Assembly (NCBI RefSeq): GCF_000819785.1
Contig: NZ_CDBK01000090.1
Coordinates: forward strand, 1 to 64,000
Source of the DNA: Aeromonas caviae
GTDB lineage: Bacteria > Pseudomonadota > Gammaproteobacteria > Enterobacterales > Aeromonadaceae
Length of the DNA: 64,000 bases
Reading direction: 5' to 3'
Part shown: positions 17,792 through 27,779 of the stretch, piece after piece
How positions within the stretch are numbered: the stretch's first letter is position 1
Layout: every line of letters starts with the position of its first letter
Made by a program: the position numbers and the translations under genes
The notes under the pieces: model-generated
Seen by the model: only the letters and a program-made list of their open reading frames with translations
What the model was told of the DNA's origin: nothing
The model's database searches: none

Positions 17792-18514
17792 TCAGTAGTG
17801 GCGCAACCACCAGCGGGCGGCCAGGAGGGCGGTGAGGCTGCCAAGCAGGGCGCTTGCCAGTACATCCAGGGGCCAGTGCATGCCGATAAGGGTGCGCGAG
17901 AGGCCAATCCCGATGGCCCAGAGTGGCAGCAGCCAGGCCCCGGCGGGAGCCCGGGCCAGCCAGATCAGGCCGAAGAACTGGGCGAGGCTCATGGCGGCGA
18001 TGCTGTGACCGGAGGGAAAGGCGTAGTTGACCTCTGCCTGCCAGTGCTGGCCGAGCCAGGCGGGCAGCGCCAGCAACTGGGTCGCGGCGTGGACCTGTTC
18101 ACTGCGAAGGGCCTGGCTTCCTCCATAGAACTGGCGGATGGCGGGGATCAGCTCCTGGCTCTCCAGCCAGATGAGGTAGGGCCTGGGCTCCTCGGTCAGC
18201 AGCTTGATGAGGCTCTTGATGACCCAGTCGCTCGCCAGCACGGCAAAGAGGGCGCCAGCCAGCGCCAATATGGCGCGACCGTCCAGCGTCAGCTTGTGTC
18301 TTGTGAGCAGCAGCAGGGCGGCGATGGTGAAGACCAGCCCCGGCAAGTCCACCATGCGGGTGAGGGCGTAGGGCCACCATAGCCAGCCCGATTGCAGGGC
18401 CTGGGTCATGAACGGCTGCCAGGGCAGGCAGACGAGCAATAGCAGGGGAAGGAGCAGGAGGGCATTGAAATGAAGCACCTTGCGGCGTGGCAACGAAGAG
18501 GAGTGAGTCGGCAT
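17792..18514 (-). CDS. PAP2-family membrane phosphatase (PgpB-like)
   Basis: About 240 residues with six membrane helices and the three PAP2 phosphatase motifs: KLLTEEPRP, PSGH and SRTLIGMHWPLDV. PgpB-type enzymes dephosphorylate phosphatidylglycerol phosphate, undecaprenyl pyrophosphate and related lipids on the periplasmic face. ATG at 18514 is preferred over the adjacent TTG at 18517; the ribosome site is weak in either case. Single gene, convergent with metQ. Confidence 0.85.
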   Translation of the reverse strand: MPTHSSSLPRRKVLHFNALLLLPLLLLVCLPWQPFMTQALQSGWLWWPYALTRMVDLPGLVFTIAALLLLTRHKLTLDGRAILALAGALFAVLASDWVIKSLIKLLTEEPRPYLIWLESQELIPAIRQFYGGSQALRSEQVHAATQLLALPAWLGQHWQAEVNYAFPSGHSIAAMSLAQFFGLIWLARAPAGAWLLPLWAIGIGLSRTLIGMHWPLDVLASALLGSLTALLAARWWLRHY

Positions 18515-18698
18515 CAAGGGGTCCGGTTCGGTGGCGCGAGCGGCTAAAAAGAGGCGTCATTGTGCCAGTCAGGTTGCTCTGGTCAAGGCGAAGGGGGCGA
18601 GGGCAACAGGCTGTTACATATGATGCTGCCGGGCATCGTGCCCGCACCTGAGGCCGGGAGGCGAAAAGATGGCCGCAGAGCGGTCTGCCAACAAGCCT

Positions 18699-18727
18699 CT
18701 GAAAATCCGTCGCGTTTGGGCTAGAAT
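18699..18727 (+). promoter_or_regulatory. pdxB promoter candidate
   Basis: CTGAAA (18699-18704), 17-bp spacer, TAGAAT (18722-18727), 37 bases before the pdxB start. Confidence 0.35.
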
Positions 18728-18764
18728 GGCGCGCCTGTGGCCCTTGTGGACGAGATGCGTGCCG

Positions 18765-19886
18765 ATGAAGATCGTCGTTGATGAAAATATGCCCCATGCG
18801 GTGGAGCTGTTTGCGGAATTTGGTGAAGTGGTTCCCCTGCCGGGACGAGAAATAAAGGCCGCGGATCTGCAAGAGGCGGATGTGCTGCTGGTGCGCTCCG
18901 TGACCCGGGTCAACGAAGCGCTCCTGGCGAGTTGCCCCAGGCTGGGGTTTGTCGGTACGGCCACCATCGGTACGGATCACATCGATCAGGGGCTGCTGGC
19001 GGCGCGGGGCATCCCCTTCTTCAGCGCCCCCGGCTGCAACAAGGTGTCGGTGGGGGACTACGTGCTCTCCGCCCTGCTGGTTCTGGCGGAACGCCATGAG
19101 CTGACCTTGAGCGAGATGAGCCTCGCCGTCATCGGCGCCGGCAACACCGGCGAGAGCGTGGCCGGCAAGGCCGAGGCGCTCGGGATGAAGGTGCTGCGCT
19201 GCGACCCGCCCCTGGCCCGTAGCGGCGCCGCTGGCGACTTCGTGGATTTCCGCACTGCCCTGGATGCCGACATCGTCAGCTTCCATGTCCCCTATCTTCG
19301 TGAAGGGGATGAAGCCACCTTCCACCTGCTGGGAGTCGAGGAGATCGCCGAGCGTCCGGCCGGGCAGATCCTCATCAACGCCTCCCGCGGCGAGGTGTGG
19401 GACAACCGTGCCCTGCTTGTCCGCCAGCAGGGGCCCCATCCCCTGCGGCTGGTGATGGACGTGTGGGAAGGAGAGCCGGAGCCCCTCAAGGAACTGGTGC
19501 CCCATACCGAGCTGGCCACCCCGCACATCGCCGGTTACAGCCTGGAAGGCAAGGCCCGTGGCACCTGGATGCTCTATGAGGCGCTGTGCCGGCAACTGGG
19601 GCGCACCCCGCGCCAGGATCTGCAATCCCTGCTGCCTGCCCCCGAGGTGCGCGAGCTGACGCCGGGGCAGCCGGCGGATCAGGCGCTCATCAAGCAGCTT
19701 GTCCACCTTGTTTATGACGTGCGCCGGGACGACGCCCGTTTTCGCAACCGGATCGGGCTGCCCGGCAGCTTCGATGAGCAGCGCAAGCGCTACCCCGAGC
19801 GGCGCGAATTGGGCGCCTTGCAACTGAAAGGGCCCTTCGCCGACGACAGACTGGCCCGACTGGGCTTTGCCGTCTCGAAGCAATAA
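18765..19886 (+). CDS. pdxB: Erythronate-4-phosphate dehydrogenase
   Basis: A 373-residue D-2-hydroxyacid dehydrogenase for the second step of deoxyxylulose-dependent pyridoxal phosphate synthesis (E. coli: 378). It shows the PdxB start MKIVVDENMPHAVELF, the NAD-binding loop VIGAGNTGESVAGKAEALGM, catalytic Arg in NASRGEVWDN and His in TPHIAGYSLEGKARG, plus the C-terminal PdxB dimerisation domain. The upstream in-frame ATG at 18669 would add 32 residues absent from the family, so 18765 is chosen despite a weak ribosome site. First gene of the conserved pdxB-asd-fimV-truA order. Confidence 0.95.
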   Translation: MKIVVDENMPHAVELFAEFGEVVPLPGREIKAADLQEADVLLVRSVTRVNEALLASCPRLGFVGTATIGTDHIDQGLLAARGIPFFSAPGCNKVSVGDYVLSALLVLAERHELTLSEMSLAVIGAGNTGESVAGKAEALGMKVLRCDPPLARSGAAGDFVDFRTALDADIVSFHVPYLREGDEATFHLLGVEEIAERPAGQILINASRGEVWDNRALLVRQQGPHPLRLVMDVWEGEPEPLKELVPHTELATPHIAGYSLEGKARGTWMLYEALCRQLGRTPRQDLQSLLPAPEVRELTPGQPADQALIKQLVHLVYDVRRDDARFRNRIGLPGSFDEQRKRYPERRELGALQLKGPFADDRLARLGFAVSKQ

Positions 19887-19982
19887 ACCCGATTTCAACA
19901 AGGGGAGGGGCTTGCCCAGGCGGCGCTTCCCCCCGGCCCGGCATCATGGCGGGCCTGTCATCAAACCGATACGCGTGCCAGC

Positions 19983-20005
19983 CGGGGCCCTCATGCCCGG
20001 CCCCG
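19983..20005 (+). other. GC-rich hairpin between pdxB and asd
   Basis: CGGGGCC / GGCCCCG with a nine-base loop; a second small hairpin GGCCCG/CGGGCC lies about 50 bases earlier. Neither has a U-tract. They may modulate read-through or asd translation. Confidence 0.3.
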
Positions 20006-20033
20006 ACGGGCCGCATCACAGGAGAACAGATCA

Positions 20034-21050
20034 GTGAGTCAGCAATTCAACGTAGCGGTATTGGGTGCCAGCGGCGCCGTGGGTCAGGCCATGATCGAGA
20101 TCCTGGAGGAGCGCGCCTTCCCGGTAGCGACCCTCTATCCGCTCGCCTCCAGTCGCAGCGCTGGGGACACGGTGCGTTTTGGCGGCAAGAACGTCGACAT
20201 CCTTGATGTGGAGGCCTTTGACTGGAGCCAGGTGGAGATCGCACTCTTCTCCGCCGGTGCCGAGGTCTCGGCCAAATGGGCGCCCATCGCCGCCGAGCAC
20301 GGCTGCATCGTCATCGACAACACCTCCTGCTTCCGCTACGACGAGGACATTCCCCTGGTCATTCCGGAAGTGAACCCGGACGCCCTGGCCGATTTTCGCA
20401 ACCGCAACATCATCGCCAACCCCAACTGCTCCACCATCCAGATGCTGGTGGCCCTCAAGCCCCTGCACGATGAGGTAGGCATCAGTCGCATCAACGTGGC
20501 GACCTACCAATCCGTTTCCGGCTCCGGCAAGGAAGGGGTGAGCGAGCTGGCGGGCCAGACCGCCCACCTGCTCAACGGCCGCCCGGTGGAGCCGACCCTC
20601 TATCCGCAGCAGATCGCCTTCAACCTGATCCCGCAGATCGATGCCTTCACCGACAACGGCTACACCCGGGAAGAGATGAAGATGGTGTGGGAGACCCAGA
20701 AGATCCTGGGGGATGCCAGCATCGCCGTGAACCCCACCTGCGTGCGGGTACCGGTCTTCTACGGTCACGCCGAGGCAGTTCATGTGGAGCTGCACCAGCC
20801 GCTGGACGCCGAGCAGGTCAAGGAGCTGCTGCGCAATGCCCCGGGGGTGACCCTGTTTGATGATGAAGGGGACTACCCGACCCCGGTGCGCGATGCCACC
20901 GGCCAGGATGATGTGATGGTCGGGCGGGTACGCCAGGATATTTCTCATCCGAGTGGTATCAATATGTGGATCGTGGCCGATAACGTTCGTAAGGGCGCGG
21001 CAACCAACAGCGTGCAGATTGCCGAACTGCTGGTACGCGACTACCTCTGA
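20034..21050 (+). CDS. asd: Aspartate-semialdehyde dehydrogenase
   Basis: A 338-residue NADP-dependent enzyme reducing aspartyl phosphate to the semialdehyde for lysine, threonine, methionine and diaminopimelate synthesis. NVAVLGASGAVGQAMIEIL is the nucleotide-binding loop and NPNCSTIQM carries catalytic Cys132; YQSVSGSGKEG is also present. E. coli has an inactive homologue (Usg) at this locus, but here the catalytic Cys is kept, so it should be an active Asd of the Vibrio/Pseudomonas type. GTG start, GGAG nine bases upstream. Confidence 0.9.
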   Translation: MSQQFNVAVLGASGAVGQAMIEILEERAFPVATLYPLASSRSAGDTVRFGGKNVDILDVEAFDWSQVEIALFSAGAEVSAKWAPIAAEHGCIVIDNTSCFRYDEDIPLVIPEVNPDALADFRNRNIIANPNCSTIQMLVALKPLHDEVGISRINVATYQSVSGSGKEGVSELAGQTAHLLNGRPVEPTLYPQQIAFNLIPQIDAFTDNGYTREEMKMVWETQKILGDASIAVNPTCVRVPVFYGHAEAVHVELHQPLDAEQVKELLRNAPGVTLFDDEGDYPTPVRDATGQDDVMVGRVRQDISHPSGINMWIVADNVRKGAATNSVQIAELLVRDYL

Positions 21051-21068
21051 GGCCGGATGTCGGCCCCG

Positions 21069-21088
21069 GGCGGGGAGGGAACCCCGCC
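21069..21088 (+). terminator. Hairpin after asd
   Basis: Perfect 7-bp stem GGCGGGG/CCCCGCC, loop AGGGAA, 18 bases after the stop; only TT follows. The rest of the 293-bp gap to fimV shows no gene. Confidence 0.4.
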
Positions 21089-21343
21089 TTGATGTGGGCG
21101 CCCTGGCCCCGGGATGTGACCGGGAACCCACTCTCCGGTTTTTGGAATACCGTGTGATATCAGTGGACTAGGTTTTTTTCTACACTCTGGTTCGCGTCTG
21201 GGGCTGCTTTCTGGTCGCCGCCGGGCGCGAAATATGTCGGATCGCTGGCTTGAGACCGGCGCCTGATTTATATTGAGCCGATTGTTTTGGGGTAACTATC
21301 CAGATTTTTCAATGTGATAGGGCCGTCATACGAAGGAACGAAT

Positions 21344-23470
21344 ATGGGACATTCCCGCATAACGCTGGCAACGCTACTCGCATTGGGGCTTCTGGGCACG
21401 GTTCAGGCCGAAGAGGGGGCGCGAGAACCCTTCTTTGTCGAACTCAAGGGACCGGATGGCTCACCGCCCCCCGCGGTGCAACCAGAGCCCCGGGCCCAGC
21501 CCGTGGCGCCCGTCACCCTGCCCAGAGCCCAGCCCATCGTGCGTCAGGTGCCTGCTGCGTCGGCTGGCAGTTATGGTCCCGTGCGTCCCACCGATACCCT
21601 CTGGAGTCTGGCGAGCAAGCATCGCCCGTCCAACCGGGTAAGTGTCTACCAGACCATGGTGGCCATCTATGACAAGAACCCCCGAAGCTTCGCAGACGGC
21701 AACATCAACCATATTCTGGTGGGTTCCCACATCCTGCTGCCCACCGCCGCAGAGGCGGGGCGCATCACGGATGCCGAAGCACGCCGTCGCTTCAACAGCG
21801 ACAACGCGAGCTGGAAGGGGCTGAGCCCCAAATACCTGGCCAACAAGCAATCCCACGTCGCCCAGCCGGTGGTGAGCAAGCCTGCTCCGGCCAAGCCGGC
21901 TGTGGTGGCCAAGAGCACACCGCCCAAGGCGGCGCCGATCCCGGCGGCACCCAAGGCAACGGCTCCAGCCCCCGAGGTGAAGGAGACCGCCAAGGCGGCT
22001 GTCTCCACCCCCGTGGTGGTGAGCGCTGCTGCGAGCAGCGCCGCCAGCACGGCGCCGGCGCCCCTGCCCGCCACTGCGGTGGGCAAACCCTCTACCGAGA
22101 TGGCGCTGGCCCTGGAAGATGCCAACGCCCAGCTCGGCCAGGTCACCGAGATGAACCACAGGCTCAAGCTGCGTCTGCAAGCCCTGACCGAAGAAGTGGA
22201 GACCCTCAAGGCCCAGTTGCAGGATCAGACCGCCCTGCAAAAAGAGGTGGCGGAACTCAAGGCCAATCCGACGCCTCCCGTGGTGGCGCCGGTGCCCAAA
22301 CAGAGCTGGCTGATGGAGCTGCTCTCTTCGCCGCTCAATCTCGCCATGATCATCCTGCTGCCGGTGCTCCTGGTGCTTGCCCTGGTCACGCTCTGGCTGC
22401 GTGCTCGTGCCCGCCGCGAGCTGGAAGAGCAGGAGAAGAGCCTCTCCGAGTCGACCTCCATGGTCATGGGAGACGAGAACAGCGAGTTTGAGCAGTTGAT
22501 GACGGTGGGCATCGCGGATGACGAGCCCCTCCATGGCATGCCGGATCTCAACGAGCCGGAAGTGAGCAGGAAGCAAGATGGTGCCAGTGCTGCCGCCGAT
22601 GTCATCTTCCGGGATGACGAGACGGCGCTCTCCGCCTTTGATGTGGAACCTGCGGTGACGACGGCGAACCGGGATCCGGATCTGGTGCCCGAGCTGGATC
22701 TGGCCCATGAGGGGGACTTCGATCTGCCCGTGGTGCCGGAACTCGATCTCTCCGACGAGCCCACCTCCTCTGCTCGTGGTCATGACGAGATCATGACCGA
22801 GGAGGAGCTGCAGGCCGCCCTGTTTGCCGAGCTGGACGCGGATCTGGAAGCGGATCTGGCCCAGGCCCAGAAGGAGAGCCGCAGCCAGCGTGACGAGACA
22901 CTGGCCAACTTCGATCTGAGCGATCTAGAGACCGGGTTTGGCGAGCCGACCGACGATGAGCTTGCCACCAAGGCGCCGCACATCGACGAGACGGGGTTTG
23001 GCAAGGACGATGTGGACGACATGCTGGCCGAGCTCGGGCTGGAGCCCACCAAGCCGACGGCGTCCGAGTGGGATCCCAGCGAGCTGGCCCTGGCGGATTT
23101 CGAGGATGCCTTCGCCGAGGTGGAGTCCCATCAGGGGGAGGTGAAACCCCGCGAACAGGTGCAAGACAGCGACTTCGTTGAAATCGACAAGCTGCTGGCC
23201 GATGCCGATGCCAGCAGCACGGAGCAGGAACCCTATCAGGGCTTCTCCCTGGATGTGGGGCTGGACGGTTTCCCCGAGGTGCTGCCGGAGTCCAACGGCT
23301 TTGATGTGGATGCCGATGACGGCGGGGTGGGGGCCAAGCTGGATCTGGCCCGGGCCTACCTCGAGATCGACGACAAGGAGAGCGCCCGCGAGCTGCTGGA
23401 AGAGGCGGTGGCCCAGGGCAGCGAGCATCAGCGCAGCGAGGCGCAGAAGCTGCTCAAGCGCCTGGGCTAG
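21344..23470 (+). CDS. fimV: FimV, polar hub and type IV pilus assembly protein
   Basis: A 708-residue FimV homologue: signal peptide, periplasmic LysM-type peptidoglycan-binding region (about 76-135, PTDTLWSLASKHRPS), Ala/Pro/Lys-rich linker, coiled coil (about 245-310), one membrane helix (about 331-355), a long acidic cytoplasmic region and the conserved C-terminal FimV motif with GAKLDLARAYLEIDDKESAR. FimV organises cell-pole proteins and supports type IV pilus assembly and twitching. Start at 21344 has AAGGAA five bases upstream and opens the signal peptide; 21314 is rejected. Confidence 0.9.
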   Translation: MGHSRITLATLLALGLLGTVQAEEGAREPFFVELKGPDGSPPPAVQPEPRAQPVAPVTLPRAQPIVRQVPAASAGSYGPVRPTDTLWSLASKHRPSNRVSVYQTMVAIYDKNPRSFADGNINHILVGSHILLPTAAEAGRITDAEARRRFNSDNASWKGLSPKYLANKQSHVAQPVVSKPAPAKPAVVAKSTPPKAAPIPAAPKATAPAPEVKETAKAAVSTPVVVSAAASSAASTAPAPLPATAVGKPSTEMALALEDANAQLGQVTEMNHRLKLRLQALTEEVETLKAQLQDQTALQKEVAELKANPTPPVVAPVPKQSWLMELLSSPLNLAMIILLPVLLVLALVTLWLRARARRELEEQEKSLSESTSMVMGDENSEFEQLMTVGIADDEPLHGMPDLNEPEVSRKQDGASAAADVIFRDDETALSAFDVEPAVTTANRDPDLVPELDLAHEGDFDLPVVPELDLSDEPTSSARGHDEIMTEEELQAALFAELDADLEADLAQAQKESRSQRDETLANFDLSDLETGFGEPTDDELATKAPHIDETGFGKDDVDDMLAELGLEPTKPTASEWDPSELALADFEDAFAEVESHQGEVKPREQVQDSDFVEIDKLLADADASSTEQEPYQGFSLDVGLDGFPEVLPESNGFDVDADDGGVGAKLDLARAYLEIDDKESARELLEEAVAQGSEHQRSEAQKLLKRLG

Positions 23471-23494
23471 GCAGGCCCTTGTCATCCATGCACC

Positions 23495-23528
23495 AGAGAG
23501 GGCAGCCCGCGGGCTGCCCTCTCTCTTT
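23495..23528 (+). terminator. Intrinsic terminator of fimV
   Basis: Very strong stem AGAGAGGGCAGCC / GGCTGCCCTCTCT ending in CTTT, 25 bases after the stop. Confidence 0.85.
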
Positions 23529-23558
23529 GGGGGCCCCGCACCGCGGTCTCGCCCGGTC

Positions 23559-23587
23559 TGGGACTTTTGAGCCCGAGCGCGTATAAT
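23559..23587 (+). promoter_or_regulatory. truA promoter candidate
   Basis: Consensus -10 TATAAT at 23582-23587, 50 bases before truA; the -35 region (TGGGAC, 23559-23564) is poor. It follows the fimV terminator, so truA probably starts a new transcription unit. Confidence 0.5.
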
Positions 23588-23636
23588 CCGCCCCGTTTCT
23601 TTCACTGCATCCTTTCATCAGAAGACACCGTTACCC

Positions 23637-24446
23637 ATGCGAATTGCCCTTGGTATTGAATATGACGGCAGCCGGTACTTCGGCTGGCAGCGTCAGCGCG
23701 AAGTGATCAGCGTCCAGGAGGAGCTGGAAAAAGCCCTCAGCCGCATCGCCAATCACCCCGTCTCCATCCAGTGTGCCGGTCGCACCGATGCGGGGGTGCA
23801 TGCCACCGGCCAGGTGATCCACTTCGATACCGAGTCGAACCGCGCAGAAGGCGCCTGGACCCTGGGGCTCAACTCCAACCTGCCCCCTGACATCGCCGTG
23901 CGCTGGGTCAGGGAGGTGGACGAGCATTTCCATGCCCGCTTCAGCGCCACCGCCCGTCGCTACCGTTACGTCATCTACAACCACAACTACCGCCCGGCGA
24001 TCCTGGGCCAAGGCGTCAGCCACTACCACGAAGCCATAGACGCGGCGCTGATGCATCAGGCGGGCCAGAGCCTGCTGGGGGAGCACGACTTCAGCACCTT
24101 CCGGGCTGTCGCCTGTCAGTCCAACACCCCCTGGCGCAATGTGACCCACCTGTGTGTCAGCCGTTCCGGCCCCTACATCGTGCTCGACATCAAGGCCAAC
24201 GCCTTCCTGCATCACATGGTGCGCAACATCACCGGTTCCCTGCTGCTGGTGGGGCAGGGGCTTCAACCGGTGGAGTGGATTGCCGAGGTGCTGGCGGCGA
24301 AGGATCGCAACCTGGCGGGCCCGACCGCCAAGGCGGGCGGCCTCTATTTGGTGGATGTGGATTACCCGGCCGAATTCGGGTTGCCCCGGCCGCCCCTCGG
24401 CCCGCTGTGGCTGCCGGACTCGGCACCGGGTACGACCAGTTTTTAG
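23637..24446 (+). CDS. truA: tRNA pseudouridine(38-40) synthase
   Basis: A 269-residue TruA that isomerises U38, U39 and U40 in tRNA anticodon stems. Catalytic Asp51 sits in [50 protein letters not shown] and [15 protein letters not shown] are diagnostic. It starts directly at the [10 protein letters not shown] strand, lacking the short N-terminal extension of E. coli TruA. Precedes accD with a 119-bp gap. Confidence 0.95.
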   Translation: MRIALGIEYDGSRYFGWQRQREVISVQEELEKALSRIANHPVSIQCAGRTDAGVHATGQVIHFDTESNRAEGAWTLGLNSNLPPDIAVRWVREVDEHFHARFSATARRYRYVIYNHNYRPAILGQGVSHYHEAIDAALMHQAGQSLLGEHDFSTFRAVACQSNTPWRNVTHLCVSRSGPYIVLDIKANAFLHHMVRNITGSLLLVGQGLQPVEWIAEVLAAKDRNLAGPTAKAGGLYLVDVDYPAEFGLPRPPLGPLWLPDSAPGTTSF

Positions 24447-24565
24447 TAACTGGGCCCGAAAATTTGTGGTTTAATGATCCGTCGTTTATTGCCATCGAGC
24501 CGTTAAGTCATTGAACAATCAAGGCTCGATGTGTTTTGTCAGGCACAAATGCATTAAGGAATTCC

Positions 24566-25429
24566 ATGAGCTGGCTTGAGAAGATCCTTCCCAAGAGCAA
24601 GATCACCACACCGCGTCGTCACAACATTCCGGAAGGGGTGTGGACCAAGTGTACTGCTTGCGAACAGGTGCTCTACCGGGCAGAGCTGGAGCGCAATCTC
24701 GAAGTGTGCCCCAAGTGTGACCATCATATGCGCATCAGCGCACGTGCCCGTCTCGAGAGCTTCCTCGACGCCGAGGGACGCAGCGAAGTCGCGGCCGAGC
24801 TGGAGCCGCAAGACATCCTGAAATTCAAGGATTCCAAGCGCTACAAGGATCGTTTGTCTGCCGCCCAGAAAGAGACGGGCGAGAAGGATGCGCTGGTGGT
24901 GATGAAGGGGACCCTCAAGGGGGTACCGGTCGTCGCCTGTTCATTCGAGTTCTCCTTCATCGGGGGCTCCATGTCCTCCGTGGTCGGTGCCCGCTTCGTG
25001 CGCGCCGTCGAGGAGAGCATCAAGGAGGGCCGCGGTCTGGTCTGCTTCTCCACCTCCGGTGGTGCGCGGATGCAGGAAGCCCTGTTCTCCCTGATGCAGA
25101 TGGCCAAGACCAGTGCGGCCCTAGATCGCCTCACCAAGGCGGGCCTGCCCTTCATCTCCGTGCTGACCGACCCCACCATGGGTGGCGTCTCCGCGAGTCT
25201 GGCCATGCTGGGTGACATCAACGTAGGCGAACCCAAGGCGCTGATCGGCTTTGCCGGCCCCCGCGTCATTGAGCAGACCGTGCGCGAGAAACTGCCAGAA
25301 GGCTTCCAGCGCTCCGAGTTCCTGCTGGAGAAGGGTGCCATCGATCTCATCATCGACAGGCGCGAAATGCGCAACCGTCTGGCCGGTCTGCTGGCCAAGC
25401 TGATGAACACTCAGGTCATCGAAGACTGA
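24566..25429 (+). CDS. accD: Acetyl-CoA carboxylase carboxyltransferase beta subunit
   Basis: A 287-residue beta subunit, partner of AccA, moving the carboxyl group from biotin to acetyl-CoA to make malonyl-CoA. The N-terminal zinc ribbon has Cys29, Cys32, Cys48 and Cys51 (CTAC and CPKC); the crotonase-fold core shows [12 protein letters not shown] and [21 protein letters not shown]. Start [10 protein letters not shown] is the family start, with AAGGA five bases upstream; the ATG at 24536 is rejected. folC follows two bases after the stop. Confidence 0.97.
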   Translation: MSWLEKILPKSKITTPRRHNIPEGVWTKCTACEQVLYRAELERNLEVCPKCDHHMRISARARLESFLDAEGRSEVAAELEPQDILKFKDSKRYKDRLSAAQKETGEKDALVVMKGTLKGVPVVACSFEFSFIGGSMSSVVGARFVRAVEESIKEGRGLVCFSTSGGARMQEALFSLMQMAKTSAALDRLTKAGLPFISVLTDPTMGGVSASLAMLGDINVGEPKALIGFAGPRVIEQTVREKLPEGFQRSEFLLEKGAIDLIIDRREMRNRLAGLLAKLMNTQVIED

Positions 25430-25431
25430 AG

Positions 25432-26691
25432 ATGAGTTCACACATGCAACAATCCCAAAGCCGGTCGCTGGTCGACTGGCTTTCTTATTTGGAGCAGATC
25501 CACCCGGCCAACATCGACATGGGGCTGGAGCGGGTCGGCACGGTTGCCCGCCGCATGGGCCTCACCGAACTGCCGTTCAAGGTGATCACGGTGGCGGGCA
25601 CCAACGGCAAGGGCTCCTCTTGCGCCATGGCGGCCAGCATCCTGATGGCCGCCGGCTACCGGGTCGGTGTCTACTCCTCCCCCCATCTGCTGCGCTTTAC
25701 CGAGCGGGTGCGCGTCAATGGCCAGGAGCTGGACGATGGCGATCACTGCGCGGCCTTTACCGAGGTGGAAGCCGCCCGGGGCGACATCGCCCTCACCTTC
25801 TTCGAGTTCGCCACCCTGGCGGGTCTGTGGCTGTTTCGCCGCGCCGCGCCCGATGTGCTCTTGCTGGAAGTGGGGCTGGGGGGGCGGCTCGATGCCACCA
25901 ATGTGGTGGAATCGGACGTCGCCCTGATCACCTCCATTGCCCTGGATCACTGCGACTGGCTCGGGGATACCCGGGAGGCGGTGGCGGTGGAGAAAGCCGG
26001 CGTCTATCGCAAAGGTAAACCCGCCATCAGCGGGGAGCCCAATCCGCCGTCGACCATCGCAAGCGAAGCGGCGCGCCTCGGCGCCTGCCTGCGTCAGGTC
26101 GGCATCGATTATCGTGGTGACGAGCATGAAGGTGACTGGGATTATCACGGCCTGCACCATTGGTCGGGATTGCCCAAACCGGCCCTGCCGCTGATGAATG
26201 CGGTCACCGTGCTGGCGGCGCTGGAGTCCCTCGGTCTGCCATTGGCGGAGTCCGCCATCCGCGACGGCCTGGCCAATGCCCGCCTGGCTGGCCGGATGCA
26301 GCAGTTGCAAACCTCGCCGCTGGTCATCGTCGACGTGGCCCACAATCCCCACTCTGCCGCCTATCTCGCCAGCCAGCTGCGTCAGCGCCCCGGCAAGGGC
26401 AAGCGCCGCGCCGTGGTTGGCATGCTCAAGGACAAGGACATGGCGGGGTCGCTGGCCGAGCTTGACGGTCTGATTGACGAGTGGTTCCTGGCAAGCCTCC
26501 ACGGCCCGCGCGCGGCCACGGCCGACCAGTTGGCGACGGCCCTTGGCAGCGGCCGGGGCGCGGCGCTCACCTTTGCCAGCGTGGGGGATGCCTACGGCGC
26601 CGCCTTGGCCGCATCGAGTCCTGACGATATGGTCATTGTGTTCGGCTCGTTTTACACTGTCGCCGACGTACTGGCTCTGGGCTCGGTCTGA
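25432..26691 (+). CDS. folC: Dihydrofolate synthase / folylpolyglutamate synthase
   Basis: A 419-residue bifunctional Mur-ligase-type enzyme adding glutamate to dihydropteroate and folates. P-loop AGTNGKGSSCA near residues 54-64, then SSPHLLRFTERVRVNG, LLLEVGLGGRLDATNVV and VDVAHNPHSA. Length is normal (E. coli 422). A second in-frame ATG at 25444 is possible. accD-folC are almost contiguous, a conserved operon. Confidence 0.95.
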   Translation: MSSHMQQSQSRSLVDWLSYLEQIHPANIDMGLERVGTVARRMGLTELPFKVITVAGTNGKGSSCAMAASILMAAGYRVGVYSSPHLLRFTERVRVNGQELDDGDHCAAFTEVEAARGDIALTFFEFATLAGLWLFRRAAPDVLLLEVGLGGRLDATNVVESDVALITSIALDHCDWLGDTREAVAVEKAGVYRKGKPAISGEPNPPSTIASEAARLGACLRQVGIDYRGDEHEGDWDYHGLHHWSGLPKPALPLMNAVTVLAALESLGLPLAESAIRDGLANARLAGRMQQLQTSPLVIVDVAHNPHSAAYLASQLRQRPGKGKRRAVVGMLKDKDMAGSLAELDGLIDEWFLASLHGPRAATADQLATALGSGRGAALTFASVGDAYGAALAASSPDDMVIVFGSFYTVADVLALGSV

Positions 26692-26870
26692 GCCGTTCGC
26701 TCCCCTGGCTCCGTCAACGTGACGACGGGCCGGGTTTTGCACTGGATAATCCCCTTTCAGGCCAAGTGGGTGGCGAGGGACCCGGCTTCGCCAGCCGGCG
26801 TGAGGGGAGGCGTTCTTTGCGAAGTGTGCAAGATTGCAATGGATCCTAAGTAACATGGGTGGAAATTAAC

Positions 26871-27674
26871 TTGGCTTCGAAGTTTCAAAACAGATTGGTG
26901 GGGACCGTCATCCTGGTCGCCCTGGTGGTCATCTTTCTGCCGGACCTGATGGACGGTAACAAGCTGGAGCAGAAGGACGAGGCCTTCGCCAAGATCCCCC
27001 TGCGTCCGGAGCTGGAGCCCGCCAAGCCTGCGCTTCAGGTCTCGGCGGCGAGCACCCTGCCGGCCGAGCATCTGGCGAGTCAGCAGCAGGCCTCTGCCGC
27101 GACCCAGTGGCAAGTAGAGGAGATTGGCGATACCGTGACCCTGGCCAATCAGGGGGGAGCCAATCCAGCGGGAGCCAGTCAGGCTCCCATCACCCAGCAG
27201 CAGCCGGTACAGGCCGTGGCACAACCCAAGCCCCAGCCCAAACCCGAGCCCAAGCCGGAAGTGATCGCCAAGAAACCGGTGGAGCAGCCCAAACCCAAGC
27301 CGGTGCCAACCAAGCCGGTAGAGGTGCAAAAACCGGTGGAGGCCAAGCCACAGGCGGGCCAGATCAAGACCATGGATGATCTCATCGCGAGCAAGATGGC
27401 CCAGCCGACTACGGCACCGGCAGCAGCCCCGGCTCAGGGGAGCTGGATCCTGCAGCTTGGCGCCTTCAAGAATGCAGACAGCGTCAATGCCCTGGTGAGC
27501 AAGCTGAGGGCGGCGGGCTACTCGGCCCAGACGTCGCCGAGAACTCCGGTGCAGGGGCAGATCAACCGGGTCTTCATCGGGCCGGATGTCTCCAAGGCTA
27601 AGTTGCAGGGCATGCAGAGCCGGATCAGCCAGATGACGGGCTTGAGCGGCTCCGTGGTGGCCTACAACCCCTGA
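26871..27674 (+). CDS. dedD: DedD, SPOR-domain cell division protein
   Basis: A roughly 267-residue bitopic inner-membrane protein: ASKFQNRLVGTVILVALVVI leads into the membrane helix, a Pro/Lys/Glu-rich periplasmic linker follows, and a C-terminal SPOR domain (about 190-267, GSWILQLGAFKNADSVNALV) binds denuded septal peptidoglycan. E. coli DedD begins exactly at ASKFQNRLVG, so the TTG at 26871 with GGTGGA seven bases upstream is preferred; the GTG at 26859 would add four residues. The cvpA and purF genes that follow dedD in E. coli are absent here. Confidence 0.85.
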   Translation: MASKFQNRLVGTVILVALVVIFLPDLMDGNKLEQKDEAFAKIPLRPELEPAKPALQVSAASTLPAEHLASQQQASAATQWQVEEIGDTVTLANQGGANPAGASQAPITQQQPVQAVAQPKPQPKPEPKPEVIAKKPVEQPKPKPVPTKPVEVQKPVEAKPQAGQIKTMDDLIASKMAQPTTAPAAAPAQGSWILQLGAFKNADSVNALVSKLRAAGYSAQTSPRTPVQGQINRVFIGPDVSKAKLQGMQSRISQMTGLSGSVVAYNP

Positions 27675-27690
27675 CAGCATGATGAAATGA

Positions 27691-27731
27691 AAAGACCGCG
27701 CCTCATGGCAACATGGGCGCGGTCTTTTTTT
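27691..27731. terminator. Bidirectional terminator between dedD and tusE
   Basis: AAAGACCGCGCC / GGCGCGGTCTTT stem with a 13-base loop and seven Ts, between two convergent genes. Confidence 0.9.
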
Positions 27732-27779
27732 GTGTCCAACACGGGGGAGGCAGTGTGGCTATCGGGCTGCCGAGGAGCC

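Noticed and set aside
18099-19901. 600-codon minus-strand frame across pdxB and the PAP2 gene
   Set aside because: It overlaps two well-supported genes on both strands and encodes no recognisable motif.
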